A DNA stretch of 64,000 nt from Bin87 sp963692995 (GCA_963692995.1 OY843611.1:744001-808000), one strand, 5' to 3'; shown: positions 33,707-43,275, counted from the first letter of the stretch. Made by a program: numbers and translations. Notes: generated by a model not told the origin, from the letters alone.

Positions 33707-34405
33707 TCACTTAACGGAAATCGGACGCGCGCCGATCAATCGACAACCGAACCGTTCGGCGCGTGTGATTATGTCGGACAGGGTGGCCGCTTGGGTAGGC
33801 ACCGGCGAAGAACCTTCGGCGGGCGCACCAACCGATCCATGGCGCGCTGCTGCTTTGGCGACTCTGCGGTGCAAGACGCCAAAGTAGAGACACTGAACCG
33901 CTATCGTAACCACTAGCGCAACGAACATCGTTGCGGTCGCGATAAGGTAGGGGTTGTGGTGTATCCCTTGGATCTGCATGTACATAATCGTTAATAAAGC
34001 CCCGGACGTAAATCCTCCGAAGCAAAATATCGTAGCGTAGAAACTGTACCCCACGGCGCGAGTTACGATGCCTACTTTCACGGATCCGCCGGGTCTCCGC
34101 TCCACAGTATCTCGATTCATCCTGGTTGACGCTTGCAGAGTTGACGCTTGCAGATGGGTTATCCTGCCAGCAAGGGCCGCAATCCAGCCTGAGTAACTTC
34201 GCATCAACAGCCGGTGCAAGTTAACCGCCAGCCAGAGGCCAATAGCCAGCGAAATAAAGCCGGCAATTCCCACCGCGGTAGCCAGGTCCACAGACTCGTT
34301 CAAAAGGGTCAAGCCGTGAATAAGCCCGTACAGGACTGCTAGGGCTATCGCCCACTTCGTGGGGGCAAGGGCGCTTATTGCCGACTGCCGGGCGTACTTG
34401 CGCAT
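33707..34405 (-). CDS. Hypothetical membrane protein inside the pyr operon
   Basis: 232 residues with four likely membrane helices: about 17-34, 42-62, 120-142 and 150-174, and a polar loop of about 55 residues between helices 2 and 3 containing a repeated LQAST. Cytoplasmic tail of about 55 residues. No family recognised. Base composition is less GC-rich than carA and carB. It starts 4 bp after the 70-residue membrane gene, so the two were probably acquired together. Confidence 0.6.
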   Translation of the reverse strand: MRKYARQSAISALAPTKWAIALAVLYGLIHGLTLLNESVDLATAVGIAGFISLAIGLWLAVNLHRLLMRSYSGWIAALAGRITHLQASTLQASTRMNRDTVERRPGGSVKVGIVTRAVGYSFYATIFCFGGFTSGALLTIMYMQIQGIHHNPYLIATATMFVALVVTIAVQCLYFGVLHRRVAKAAARHGSVGAPAEGSSPVPTQAATLSDIITRAERFGCRLIGARPISVK

Positions 34406-34409
34406 AATG

Positions 34410-34622
34410 CTACTTCCCGTTCCGGCTCAACAATGCTTTGGCGGCCATCACTGCTTCCCAAGTTACGATAACTGCGCCTGTGATTGCCCAAACAACGGCG
34501 CATCCAACCAATGCTACATCCAGCACAAAAGTAATCAGGCGGTGCGTTTGTGTGCCGGGTTCAACCGAAAAACCGATAATCCATTCCAGCAAAAGACCGG
34601 AGAGCGCCAACTGCACAGCCAT
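34410..34622 (-). CDS. Small membrane protein inside the pyr operon
   Basis: 70 residues with two hydrophobic segments (VQLALSGLLLEWIIGFSV and LITFVLDVALVGCAVVWAIT). Weak codon bias and lower GC than neighbours. Directly followed by the four-helix membrane gene. No function can be assigned; a small holin- or toxin-like or structural partner role is equally possible. Confidence 0.5.
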   Translation of the reverse strand: MAVQLALSGLLLEWIIGFSVEPGTQTHRLITFVLDVALVGCAVVWAITGAVIVTWEAVMAAKALLSRNGK

Positions 34623-34759
34623 CAGGAATGATGTCAGAAAGGCGATCGCCGCCCGCGCAACGCGACGCCGACCGCAATTCTGCTTGTGTCGCTTAATTCT
34701 ACCACAGCCGGCCGCCCCGCCTGCTTTGGCGATGCCTCGCGCGGGCGCCCCCCAGCCGG

Positions 34760-35185
34760 TTAGGCGAAGCGGGGCATCGTGCCCGGCAGCTCCATTAGTT
34801 GCCGCTCGACCAGGGCATTCATCATCTGGAAGATAAAGGCGCCGAAGTAGGCCCCTTCGGCATCAAAGTGGTCCAGGTCGATGCCGCCGTCGGGGGTGCG
34901 CGGAGGGATGACGAGGTCAGTGGCGTCGTAGCCGGCGTTGATGGCGTGGACATGTCCTACCGGCGCATTGCTGATTGGCTGGCCGGTGGTCGGGTCGGTC
35001 ACTTTCACGGCCAACTCCCAGCGGGAGCCGAGTTGTCCCCGGCTCACGGCGGCCAGCAGGTAGCCGTGCCCGTCGTGGGAAAAGGTGGGCACGGTTTCCT
35101 GTAGCATGGTGAGGGTGTCGTTGAGGTTAATCGGGAGCTGGGTTTCAATGCCCTGCTCCAGCAGAAAAGCGGTGAATCCGGTCAT
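34760..35185 (-). CDS. Conserved-looking hypothetical protein coupled to carA
   Basis: 141 residues, soluble. Opens with MTGFTAFLLEQGIETQLPI; the middle (HGYLLAAVSRGQLGSRWELAVKV, cited in part) looks beta-rich and the end is helical. Its ATG overlaps the carA stop by 4 bp (ATGA), so it is translated together with carA and follows pyrimidine regulation. No family recognised; coupling suggests a pyrimidine- or glutamine-related accessory role, as inference only. Confidence 0.65.
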   Translation of the reverse strand: MTGFTAFLLEQGIETQLPINLNDTLTMLQETVPTFSHDGHGYLLAAVSRGQLGSRWELAVKVTDPTTGQPISNAPVGHVHAINAGYDATDLVIPPRTPDGGIDLDHFDAEGAYFGAFIFQMMNALVERQLMELPGTMPRFA

Positions 35186-36315
35186 CGGTGGGCTACCTCC
35201 GCAGGGTTGGCGTCGTCGATCATCGCCAGGAAGCGATCAAACAGATACTCGTTGTCCTGCGGACCGGGAGATGCTTCGGAGTGGTACTGAATGGTGAACA
35301 GGGGCCACTCCCGGTGCCGCAGGCCCTCCACCGTATTGTCGTTCAGGTTGATGTGGGAAATCTCTAAACCGGAGGGCAAATTATCGGATGAAACGGAGTA
35401 GCCGTGGTTCTGGGCGGTGATGTGGACTTGCTGGGTGAGCAGGTCTTTGACGGGATGGTTGCCGCCCCGGTGTCCGAACTTGAGCTTGTAGGTGGTGGCT
35501 CCCAGGGCGCGGGCCGCCAGCTGGTGGCCCAGGCAGATGCCCATGATGGGGACGCGGCCGATGAGTTGGCGCAGGTTGGCGACGATATTCCCCAAAAGTT
35601 CCGGGTCGCCGGGGCCGGGGGAGAGCAGAATGCCATTGGGCTGCATTGCCAGGATATCCGCGGTGGGGGTGTGGGCCGGCACGGTGATTACCTCGCAGCC
35701 CCGGCTTTGCAGCAGCCGCAGGATGTTGTACTTCACGCCGACGTCGGTTACGAGGATGCGACGCACGCCGGCGGAGGCGGGCGTGGTGGGGAAGCGGGCG
35801 TGTTCGCCGTTGTCCCAAGAGTAGGGGTCTGGCGTGGTGACGGAGCTCACCAGGTCCAGGTTATCGTAGCGCGGTAGATCAGCGAGCCGGCGCAACGCTT
35901 GATCCGGGTGATCGGCGGTGATTAGTCCGGTCATCACGCCGCTGGTGCGCAGACGGCGGGTAAGGGCTCGGGTATCGATGCCGCTGATGCCGGGTATGTT
36001 GTATTCCTCCAGAAATGCGTGGAGGGTCATATTGCTGGACACATGACTGGGCAGGTCGCAGTGTTGGCGAACGATCAGGGCCGATACTTGGATACGCCGG
36101 GATTCGAAGTCCCGGCAATTGATGCCGTAATTGCCCACCAGCGGATAGGTGAGCGCTACCATTTGACCGGCGTAAGAAGGGTCGGTCAGCACCTCTTGAT
36201 AGCCGGTCATGGTGGTGTTGAACACCACCTCTCCCCAGCCATCGCGTTGGGCGCCGAAGGATTCGCCGGTGAATATGGAGCCGTCTTCTAAAGCCAGGTG
36301 TACCGGACGCGCCAC
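35182..36315 (-). CDS. carA: Carbamoyl-phosphate synthase small subunit (glutaminase)
   Basis: 377 residues. The class I amidotransferase domain has nucleophile C261 in MGICLGHQLAARALG and the His/Glu pair in QYHSEASPGP. The N-terminal domain carries GESFGAQRDGWGEVVFNTTM. It hydrolyses glutamine and tunnels ammonia to CarB. GTG 36315 has GGAGG 8 nt upstream, located within the last codons of pyrC and a REP-like palindrome. Overlaps the next gene by 4 bp. Confidence 0.97.
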   Translation of the reverse strand: MARPVHLALEDGSIFTGESFGAQRDGWGEVVFNTTMTGYQEVLTDPSYAGQMVALTYPLVGNYGINCRDFESRRIQVSALIVRQHCDLPSHVSSNMTLHAFLEEYNIPGISGIDTRALTRRLRTSGVMTGLITADHPDQALRRLADLPRYDNLDLVSSVTTPDPYSWDNGEHARFPTTPASAGVRRILVTDVGVKYNILRLLQSRGCEVITVPAHTPTADILAMQPNGILLSPGPGDPELLGNIVANLRQLIGRVPIMGICLGHQLAARALGATTYKLKFGHRGGNHPVKDLLTQQVHITAQNHGYSVSSDNLPSGLEISHINLNDNTVEGLRHREWPLFTIQYHSEASPGPQDNEYLFDRFLAMIDDANPAEVAHR

Positions 36316-36318
36316 TAA

Positions 36319-37728
36319 TTACCTCCGTTCCGGATGCCGGCTTGCGCCGGGATGACGGTTTTGAGCATGGAATAGGCTTAGTTCCTCAAACACGACTTTG
36401 CCGCCGACCAGCGTGGCGGCCACGCGGCCCGACAACTCTACCCCGTCCAACGGAGTGTTGCGGCCCAGGGAAGCGAACTTGTTTACGTCAACGGTCCAGC
36501 GGGCCGCCGGGTCAAAGATGACCAGGTCGGCCGGTGTGCCGGGGGACAGCGATGCGTAGGGGGCAAAGGCGTCGCCGAGCACCTGGGCCGGGCCAAGGGT
36601 TAACCGCTCGACCATCGTGGGCAGGCTGACATCGCCGCGATGAACCGTGGCCATGAGGGCGCCCAGGGCCGTTTCCAGCACGCTGATGCCGAAGGCGGCA
36701 TCGTGGTAGGTGCATTCTTTGCTGGCCTGCTCATGGGGCGCGTGATCGGTGGCGACGCAATCTATAACGCCGTCGGCCAGGCCGGCGACACAGGCGGCTA
36801 CGTCATGGGGCGCGCGCAGGGGAGGGTACATTTTGGTGTTGGTGTCGTAGGCGTTCGGTCCGGCGAACCCGATTGCATCGCCCCGGTCGCCCATCGCCCA
36901 TTCATCGGTGAGCAGCAGGTGGTGCGGGCAGACTTCGGCGGTGACGGCGATGCCCCGTTCCTTGGCCTGGCGCACCATGGCCACGCTGCCGGCGGAGCTG
37001 AGGTGCGCCAGGTGGAGGCGGCCGGCGGTGAGTTCGGCCAGGGCGATGTCGCGCGCTACCATAGCCTCTTCCGCCACGGCCGGGATCCCGGCCAGCCCCA
37101 GCCGGCTGCTCACCCAGCCCTCGGCCATCATGCCGCCGGGGCAAAGGGCATGGTCCTGGCAATGGTTGGTGACCGGCGCGCCCAGATCCCGGCTGTAGGT
37201 GAGGGCAAGACGCATCAGGGCCGCGTCATGCACCGGGTCGCCGTCGTCGCTGAATGCCACTACCCCCGCCGAGATCAACTCTTCCAGGTCGGCCAGTTCC
37301 CGGCCGGCGCGGTGGCGGGTGACGCATCCGATGATTTGGACACGCGCTGGGGCGAAGGCGGCGCGGTTGCGCACGTAGTCCACCACGGCGGCGTTGTCGA
37401 TGGCCGGGTCGGTGTTGGGCATGGCGCAGATGGTGGTGAAGCCGCCTCGGGAGGCGGCTTGCGCGCCGGTGGCGATGGTTTCCTTGTACTCAAAACCCGG
37501 TTCCCGCAGGTGCGTGTGTATGTCGATGAAACCGGGGGCGACCACCAGCCCGGCGGCGTCAATCACACGAGTTGCGGCGTCAAGGGAATCGGCGGTGATG
37601 CTCGTCGCAACGGCTTTGATGCAGCCATCGGTGACTAGAACGTCGGCGATGGCGTCCATCCGGTTGGCGGGGTCGATCACCCTTCCTCCGGCGATTAGCA
37701 GCGGTGGCATTTGTTCCGGGCTTGCCAT
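36319..37728 (-). CDS. pyrC: Dihydroorotase
   Basis: 469 residues, amidohydrolase type (class I). Metal-site motifs FIDIHTHLREPG, GCVTRHR..., and catalytic D in CVATDHAPH are present. It cyclises carbamoyl aspartate to dihydroorotate. The enzyme proper ends near VFEELSLFHAQ; the last 15 residues (NRHPGASRHPERR) are read from a REP-like palindrome and look like a tail gained by repeat insertion. pyrB lies 3 bp upstream, carA 3 bp downstream. Confidence 0.96.
   Translation of the reverse strand: MASPEQMPPLLIAGGRVIDPANRMDAIADVLVTDGCIKAVATSITADSLDAATRVIDAAGLVVAPGFIDIHTHLREPGFEYKETIATGAQAASRGGFTTICAMPNTDPAIDNAAVVDYVRNRAAFAPARVQIIGCVTRHRAGRELADLEELISAGVVAFSDDGDPVHDAALMRLALTYSRDLGAPVTNHCQDHALCPGGMMAEGWVSSRLGLAGIPAVAEEAMVARDIALAELTAGRLHLAHLSSAGSVAMVRQAKERGIAVTAEVCPHHLLLTDEWAMGDRGDAIGFAGPNAYDTNTKMYPPLRAPHDVAACVAGLADGVIDCVATDHAPHEQASKECTYHDAAFGISVLETALGALMATVHRGDVSLPTMVERLTLGPAQVLGDAFAPYASLSPGTPADLVIFDPAARWTVDVNKFASLGRNTPLDGVELSGRVAATLVGGKVVFEELSLFHAQNRHPGASRHPERR
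36332..36356. repeat. REP-like palindrome inside the 3' end of pyrC
   Basis: GGATGCCGGCTTGCGCCGGG followed by ATGAC, a variant of the intergenic palindrome. It is translated as the C-terminal tail of PyrC and immediately precedes the carA ribosome-binding site. Confidence 0.75.
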
Positions 37729-37731
37729 CGG

Positions 37732-38780
37732 TTAGTCCGCGTCCGGGCCGTATCCGACCAACTGATAGAGCAGGGCCATGCGGATGGCCACGCCGTTGGT
37801 GACCTGTTCTGCAATCAACGAGCGTTCCCCATGGGCCAACGCGGTGCTCACTTCGATCCCTTCGTTCATTGGCCCCGGGTGCATGAGAAAGGCGTTGGGG
37901 TTAGCACGGGCCATCCGCTGGTGGTTGACCTGCCAGCGGCGGATATACTCGCGGATGCTGGGGAAGAAGCCACGCTGCTGCCGTTCCGTTTGCAGACGCA
38001 ATGCCATCACCAGGTCGGCTCCCGCCATGGCATCATCCAGATCGGGTTGTAAGCTTACGTTTGCCAGAGGGTTGTGCCGAGTGGACACCGGATCCGGGTT
38101 GCGGCCGGCCGTTCCCCATCCGGCCGGGGTAAAGGGGTCGGGCAACAGGGTGGGCGGCCCGGACAGGACGACCTCGGCGCCCAGATGAGCGAACCCCCAA
38201 ACGGCGGACCGGGCCACGCGGCTGTGCAGTACGTCCCCGACGATGACCACCTTGCGGCCGGCGATTTGACCCAGATGCTCGCGAGCAGTGTAGAGGTCTA
38301 GCAGGCCCTGGGTGGGATGAGCGTGCGCGCCGTCGCCGGCGTTGATGATGGCGACGTTATGCAGGCTGCGGGCCAGGAAGTTGGGCGCTCCGGAGTGCGG
38401 GTGGCGAACCACGATGGCATCGACGCCCATGGCCTGCAAGGTAAGGCCGGTATTCAGCAGGGACTCTCCCTTCTCCACGCTGCTGGCGGAGGCGGTCATG
38501 TTGATCACGTCGGCGCTGAGGATTTTGCCGGCTTCTTCAAAGGAAATGCGGGTTCGCGTGCTGGCCTCATAGAACAGTGTGACGATGACCCGGCCCCGCA
38601 GGGTGGGCACCTTTTTCACATCACGGCCCAGTACCTCGCGCATCGCCGCGGCGTCGTCCAGGACGGCGGTTAGCTCGTCGGCGGTGAAATCGTCCAGGTC
38701 GAGCACGTGGCGACGGCGGCTCGGCCCGGCGAGTACACGCTGGCCCGGCTCGGCGGTGGTGGCTGCCGTATCGGTTGCCA

Positions 38781-38781
<1 letters not shown>
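37732..38781 (-). CDS. pyrB: Aspartate carbamoyltransferase, catalytic chain
   Basis: 349 residues from ATG 38781, which overlaps the pyrR stop (ATGA); the frame is open upstream but that part lies in pyrR. Carbamoyl-phosphate motif FYEASTRTRISFE, then HPTQGLLDLYTA, and DLVMALRLQTERQ. It condenses carbamoyl phosphate with aspartate, the committed pyrimidine step. No regulatory pyrI gene is seen. An insertion at about 210-240 (PDPFTPAGWGTAGRNPDPVS) makes it longer than usual (about 310). Confidence 0.96.
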
Positions 38782-39302
<521 letters not shown>

Positions 39303-39468
39303 AACTAGACGTCCAACGGTGGCGATGCCTTCCGAGGCCGTGATTTTGCTGTGAGTGGTTATGGAAAGAACCCTGCTCTACGTCGGTAGTCAGTCGCGGG
39401 CGGGGTTGCGTTCACTTTCACAGCAACGTGACCTGTCGCGGCGATAGAGTTCGCGGATACGCTTTGCC

Positions 39469-39482
39469 AGCCTCACCGGACT
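39469..39482 (-). promoter_or_regulatory. PyrR-binding RNA motif in the pyr leader
   Basis: On the minus strand the sequence AGTCCGGTGAGGCT matches the PyrR loop consensus (ARUCCNGNGAGGYU) at every position, flanked by GGC and GGC/GCAG-type stem bases. It lies 167 nt before the pyrR start and about 35 nt past the -10 box. The rest of the 335-bp leader and gap (39303-39637) shows no gene; a clear attenuator with T-run was not found, so control may act through another alternative structure. Confidence 0.85.
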
Positions 39483-39516
39483 GCCTTAAAAGCGGCGTCG
39501 CTATTTCACTGGCCCG

Positions 39517-39522
39517 ATTGTA
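39517..39522 (-). promoter_or_regulatory. -10 box of the pyr operon
   Basis: TACAAT on the minus strand, in TATGCTACAAT, 35 nt upstream of the PyrR site. The -35 region is weak (TTCCCA-like). Position relative to the PyrR motif supports it. Confidence 0.5.
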
Positions 39523-39637
39523 GCATAAGGCGGGCGGTTTTGGGAACACACAATAAACTGGTTCCGCCAAATTGTTGCGTAACTCAGTCAACCGACAATG
39601 GGTTCGCGTCGGTTGGTCGGGCAAGCCAACAAACCGT

Positions 39638-40048
39638 TCAGCCGCCGGGTTGGACCGGCAAGATGAAAATGATGTTGCCGTCCTGGTCGTGACGATGGTT
39701 GGCAAGGGCAATCACCGCCTCATTAGTTTGACGTATATCTGCGGTTAACTGCCGATGGTTTTCACGCATTTCGGTGGTCAACTGGCGGTTATTTTCACGC
39801 ATTTCGACGGCTAACTGGCGAATTTCCTCACGCAGCTCGGAGTTCGACTGGCGAATTTCCTCACGCAGCTCGGAGTTTGACTGGCGGATGTCCTCACGGG
39901 TTTGTCGGATGTTTTCGTCCTGCGCGTCAATCCGTTGAAACAATCCACCCAGACGGAAGAAACCCCGGAGCAGCAATATCAGAATGGTAACTCCCAGGCC
40001 AGTTAGGGCTACTCCTGCTCCGACGATGGCGATTGTGCTGGTGTCCAT
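39638..40048 (-). CDS. Membrane-anchored coiled-coil protein
   Basis: 136 residues from ATG 40048, preceded by GGAG; an upstream ATG in frame (40090) is less well placed. One membrane helix (IAIVGAGVALTGLGVTILIL) is followed by a coiled coil with 11-residue repeats (EEIRQSNSELR twice; ENNRQLTTEMR and ENHRQLTADIR). The repeats are written as 33-bp tandem DNA at 39814-39846 and 39847-39879. The tail is HDQDGNIIFILPVQPGG. Likely an oligomeric membrane-tethered rod of unknown role. Confidence 0.7.
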   Translation of the reverse strand: MDTSTIAIVGAGVALTGLGVTILILLLRGFFRLGGLFQRIDAQDENIRQTREDIRQSNSELREEIRQSNSELREEIRQLAVEMRENNRQLTTEMRENHRQLTADIRQTNEAVIALANHRHDQDGNIIFILPVQPGG

Positions 40049-40120
40049 AAGCGAAATCTCCAGTGGAATGAATGCCGACTGATTATACATCCGGAGGCGG
40101 GCAGACGAGTTGCGGCAACG

Positions 40121-42151
40121 TCAGCCGGTTACCCGCTTGCGCCGGTTGGTGATGTAGTCCACCAGCACGTACTCGCCCAGGTTTTCGCTGCTGCTGTAGA
40201 AGGCACGGCCCCGGTTGATGCGGGTCATCCGGTCCACGAAGTTCACCAACTGGTAGCTGTTTTCCAGCATGAAGGTGTTAATCACGATGCCTTCTTGCGT
40301 GCAGCGGCGCACTTCCTTCAAGGTTTCCAGTTCGGTACGGTAGCTGGGCGGGTAGGAGAAATAAGCCTGTTCTCCTTCCAGGTGGGCGGTAGGCTCCCCG
40401 TCGGTGATGACCAGGATCTGGCGGGTTCCGCCCTTCTCCTTGTTGAGCAGTTTGCGCGACAGCAGCAGCGCGTGGTGCAGGTTGGTGCCGGATACCCAGT
40501 TGTTCCAGGTCAAGCTGGCAAGGTCGGCTTCCTCGATCTCCCGGGCATAGTCGGAGAACCCCACCACATGCAGGGTATCCCGGGGGTACTGCTGATGGAT
40601 GAGGGCGAAGAGAGCCAGCGTGACTTTCTTGGCCGCCGCCCAGTTGTTGAACAGGCCCATGGAACGGCTTTGGTCCAGCAGTACGATGGTGGCGGCGCGG
40701 GTCATGTGCTCGGTGCGGTAGATCTCAAAGTCGTCGGGACGCAACTTCACGGGCACCTGGGGGCCGCCGCGGACGATGGCATTCTTTACGGTGGTTTGCA
40801 GATCCAGTTGCAGCGGGTCGCCGAACTCGTAGGTCTTGGTGTCGCCCAACAGGTCGCCGCCGGCGCCGCGAGCATCCAGGTCGTGGTTGCCGATGCGGTC
40901 CTTCTTCAGGTGTTGAAACACCTCGCGCATGGCTTTCTGGCCAATCCGGCGGATGCCCCGGGCCGTGAGGTTCATATTGTCGTCATCGGTAATATAGCCG
41001 GCGTCCTGCAACAGTTGCCGCAGGCGATCAAGCTCCTCCCAGGCCCGGCGGGCTTCCTCGCCCAGCAGTTCGGCCAGCTGCTCCGGGTCAACGTCGTCCA
41101 GGTTGCCGGTGCGCATGGCCTGCTGTAAGGACTGTTCCAGTCGGTCCAGGTCCTGCATCTGGCGCATGGCGGCCATGGCCTGATCCAGGGTCATGCTGTC
41201 GTCGCCGAGGAAAGGATACTGGCGAGCCAGGTCGTCCGGCGGCATCAGGGACTGCATCAGGCTGGCGAACTCGGCCATCTCGTCCATCAAACGCGGGTCC
41301 ATGGCCGACTGCATGGCGTCTTCCAGTTCCCGGCGCAGGTCGGGGGAGAGGCTGTCCATCAGCGACTGCATCTGCGCCATCTGCTGCTGGATGCGCTCCA
41401 TCAGCTCGTCCAGGCTCTGGGGTGGATCGTCGCCGAACATCGGCCCCCACTGCTGCATGAAACCCTCGAAGTCGGGGTTCCGTCCCTCCATGCGGTCGCG
41501 GAGCATCTGGTTGAGGTCCTGCATCATCTGACGCATGGCTGCCATTTGCTCCGGGGTCATGTTCTGCATCTGTTCCTGCATCTGCTGGGAGACGTTCTGC
41601 GCCATTTGGCTCTTGAGCAGATCCAGCAATTCCTGGAACATCTGCTGGGCGTCCGGGTTCATGAAGTCGTAGTCCATCAGCTCCTGGATCTGCCCGCCGA
41701 GGCCGTCGGGAAGGTCGTCCAGCTTGTCCAGGTTGCGCTGGGCGCGTTCCTGGAGCAGTCGGTTGAGCGCGCGCTGCTGTTCCTTGCCGGCCATGTCCTC
41801 CGGTTCCGGCCGGTTGGCAGCTTCATCCAACCGACGTTGGATGCCCTCCCGCTCGGTGCGGAGGATTTCTGCCATCCGCTCCTTCAGGTCGTCCACTACC
41901 GAGTCCAGATTGCTCTGCTGGAGTTGCTGGCGACGCTGCTGCCTGAGCTGGTCCATGAGCTGGCGCAGGTTGGTCATTTGCGCCCCGTCGCGGTTCTGCA
42001 TTCCATTGCGGAAAAGTTCGCGCAAGGCCCGGGCCGGATCGCCGTGTTGCAGAAGATCATCGGAGAGGGCGTCCATGATGTCGCTGGCATCGACATCAAA
42101 AATCTCCTGGGTGCCATCCCATTGCGAGTAGCGATAGCGTTGATACAGCAT
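40121..42151 (-). CDS. VWA-domain protein with long Gln/Met-rich helical region
   Basis: 676 residues. Residues 1-440 are very rich in Gln, Met, Asp and Leu, predicted mostly helical (LRQQRRQQLQQSNLD; MQEQMQNMTPEQMAAMRQMM). Residues about 480-660 form a von Willebrand A domain with MIDAS motif DQSRSMG, a T in SGTNLHHAL and DGEPTAH. Such proteins often work with MoxR-type AAA+ ATPases in metal insertion or complex assembly; no MoxR gene is visible. GGAGG lies 7 nt before ATG. Confidence 0.85.
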   Translation of the reverse strand: MLYQRYRYSQWDGTQEIFDVDASDIMDALSDDLLQHGDPARALRELFRNGMQNRDGAQMTNLRQLMDQLRQQRRQQLQQSNLDSVVDDLKERMAEILRTEREGIQRRLDEAANRPEPEDMAGKEQQRALNRLLQERAQRNLDKLDDLPDGLGGQIQELMDYDFMNPDAQQMFQELLDLLKSQMAQNVSQQMQEQMQNMTPEQMAAMRQMMQDLNQMLRDRMEGRNPDFEGFMQQWGPMFGDDPPQSLDELMERIQQQMAQMQSLMDSLSPDLRRELEDAMQSAMDPRLMDEMAEFASLMQSLMPPDDLARQYPFLGDDSMTLDQAMAAMRQMQDLDRLEQSLQQAMRTGNLDDVDPEQLAELLGEEARRAWEELDRLRQLLQDAGYITDDDNMNLTARGIRRIGQKAMREVFQHLKKDRIGNHDLDARGAGGDLLGDTKTYEFGDPLQLDLQTTVKNAIVRGGPQVPVKLRPDDFEIYRTEHMTRAATIVLLDQSRSMGLFNNWAAAKKVTLALFALIHQQYPRDTLHVVGFSDYAREIEEADLASLTWNNWVSGTNLHHALLLSRKLLNKEKGGTRQILVITDGEPTAHLEGEQAYFSYPPSYRTELETLKEVRRCTQEGIVINTFMLENSYQLVNFVDRMTRINRGRAFYSSSENLGEYVLVDYITNRRKRVTG

Positions 42152-42291
42152 GGGCGACCTCCAATTGGGCCGATGCGCCTGGGGTCAGGTGAGAGGTGAG
42201 AGTAGTGCGGAAACCGGGGCCGAACTGCAAACGAATGGGGCGATAATAGCATACGGCGCAACTGCGAGCCTGGTGGTATGCGCATCGGCAT

Positions 42292-42501
42292 TTGGTGTCG
42301 CCAATTGCCCCAGGCGCGGAGCGGTGGGCCGATCCGGAAGAGAAAGTCCGCGCCGAGCTGTGGGCGGAGCTTATTTATCGGTACGAATACGACCCGGAGT
42401 GCATCGGCTTTGAGGTCAACGCGCCCCGGCGTAGGCCCAAGGACTACGCCGATTTGGTGATTTACCGGGATGACGAAAAGAAAATGCCCTGGATGGTTTG
42501 A
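42292..42501 (+). pseudogene. Fragment of a type I restriction enzyme R-subunit N-terminal domain
   Basis: About 60 residues match the start of HSDR_N-type proteins: EEKVRAELWAELIYRYEYD, IGFEVNAPRRRPKDYADLVI and YRDDEKKMPWMV, then a stop. Intact proteins continue for hundreds of residues into the nuclease and methylase or helicase parts. This is therefore a remnant. The TTG at 42292 is only a nominal start. Confidence 0.65.
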
Positions 42502-42519
42502 GAGGGGAGTTGTTGGAAT

Positions 42520-43002
42520 TTACATAATTTTCAAGATAACGCAATCCTTGAACTCAATGACCTTTTCGTTCTTGAGTTCCTTCAGACTTCCAAACCATCC
42601 TCCCTGATTGAAGGCGTCCTTCAGATTCCCTTTTACAACAACCTCTTGCTCTACGCTAACTATATCTGCGTCAAGTTCGTTTCGCATGTCGCAGTTGATG
42701 TATCTATCATAGCCGAGTTCTTGGCGTGGATCCAAGTGAAACTGTATTTTCCCGATTTCTGTGTCAGTAACCCTGCCTTTGAAACGCATATAACGTTTAT
42801 TTTTTAATGCCCTTTCCAGTCTGGAGGGTTGTTGAGTTGCTACATTTTCCAGCCAATTATAGATGTCGTGGGCAGTCGGTGGCGTCGGTGTCGGTGCTGA
42901 TACTAGTTCAATGGTTTGTTCACTCGTTGTGCAAGCACTCATCACAACTGCGATGCCACTGATTGCGACAGCAGCTACTATGAGAATCTTATTGATTGTC
43001 AT
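42520..43002 (-). CDS. Lipoprotein with possible OB-fold (tRNA_anti-like) domain
   Basis: 160 residues from ATG 43002, with GGAG 5 nt upstream. Signal peptide with hydrophobic core ILIVAAVAISGIAVV and lipobox MSAC (Cys as lipidated residue), then a Thr/Pro linker (SAPTPTPPT) and a domain with DIYNWLENV and a beta-rich end (EVVVKGNLKDAF; VIEFKDCVIL) like tRNA_anti-type OB folds. Base composition is clearly lower in GC than flanking genes. The same frame continues upstream into a PIN remnant; those codons are excluded. Confidence 0.72.
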   Translation of the reverse strand: MTINKILIVAAVAISGIAVVMSACTTSEQTIELVSAPTPTPPTAHDIYNWLENVATQQPSRLERALKNKRYMRFKGRVTDTEIGKIQFHLDPRQELGYDRYINCDMRNELDADIVSVEQEVVVKGNLKDAFNQGGWFGSLKELKNEKVIEFKDCVILKIM

Positions 43003-43275
43003 ACATTCTCCATATGAGGTCGCTATCGTAGCATCGCAAAAAAGCTGGCCTGCGTAAATATGGTGGTCGCCGGTCAGGGCAGCTATTATTCCATACCGTT
43101 CCATCACCAAGAAGCTGGCGGAGTCAGTGATGCTCCATTCTTGGCCAACCCGGTGCCGCATTCGCTCCAGAGATTCATCAAATTGCTCCGATCTCTGGGG
43201 TTCGATAGTGACCACTAGGTTCGCTATAACCGGCGTCGCCAAAGTAGCCGTCCATGTGTTGCCCCGACGTTTCAT
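43003..43275 (-). pseudogene. C-terminal remnant of a PIN-domain toxin
   Basis: Residues read in frame before the lipoprotein include WSITDSASFLVMERYGIIAA and LTGDHHIYAG, matching the C-terminal catalytic part of PIN (VapC-type) proteins, which normally reads like S-x-T-D-C-x-SF...ALT-x-D-x-HF. The N-terminal half with the first Asp is missing. It joins the lipoprotein frame only by chance. Confidence 0.6.

Noticed and set aside
42496..42501. UGA ending the restriction-subunit fragment as a possible selenocysteine codon (SelB is present)
   Set aside because: The sequence after it is not conserved protein and no SECIS-like hairpin follows; a truncated remnant explains it better.
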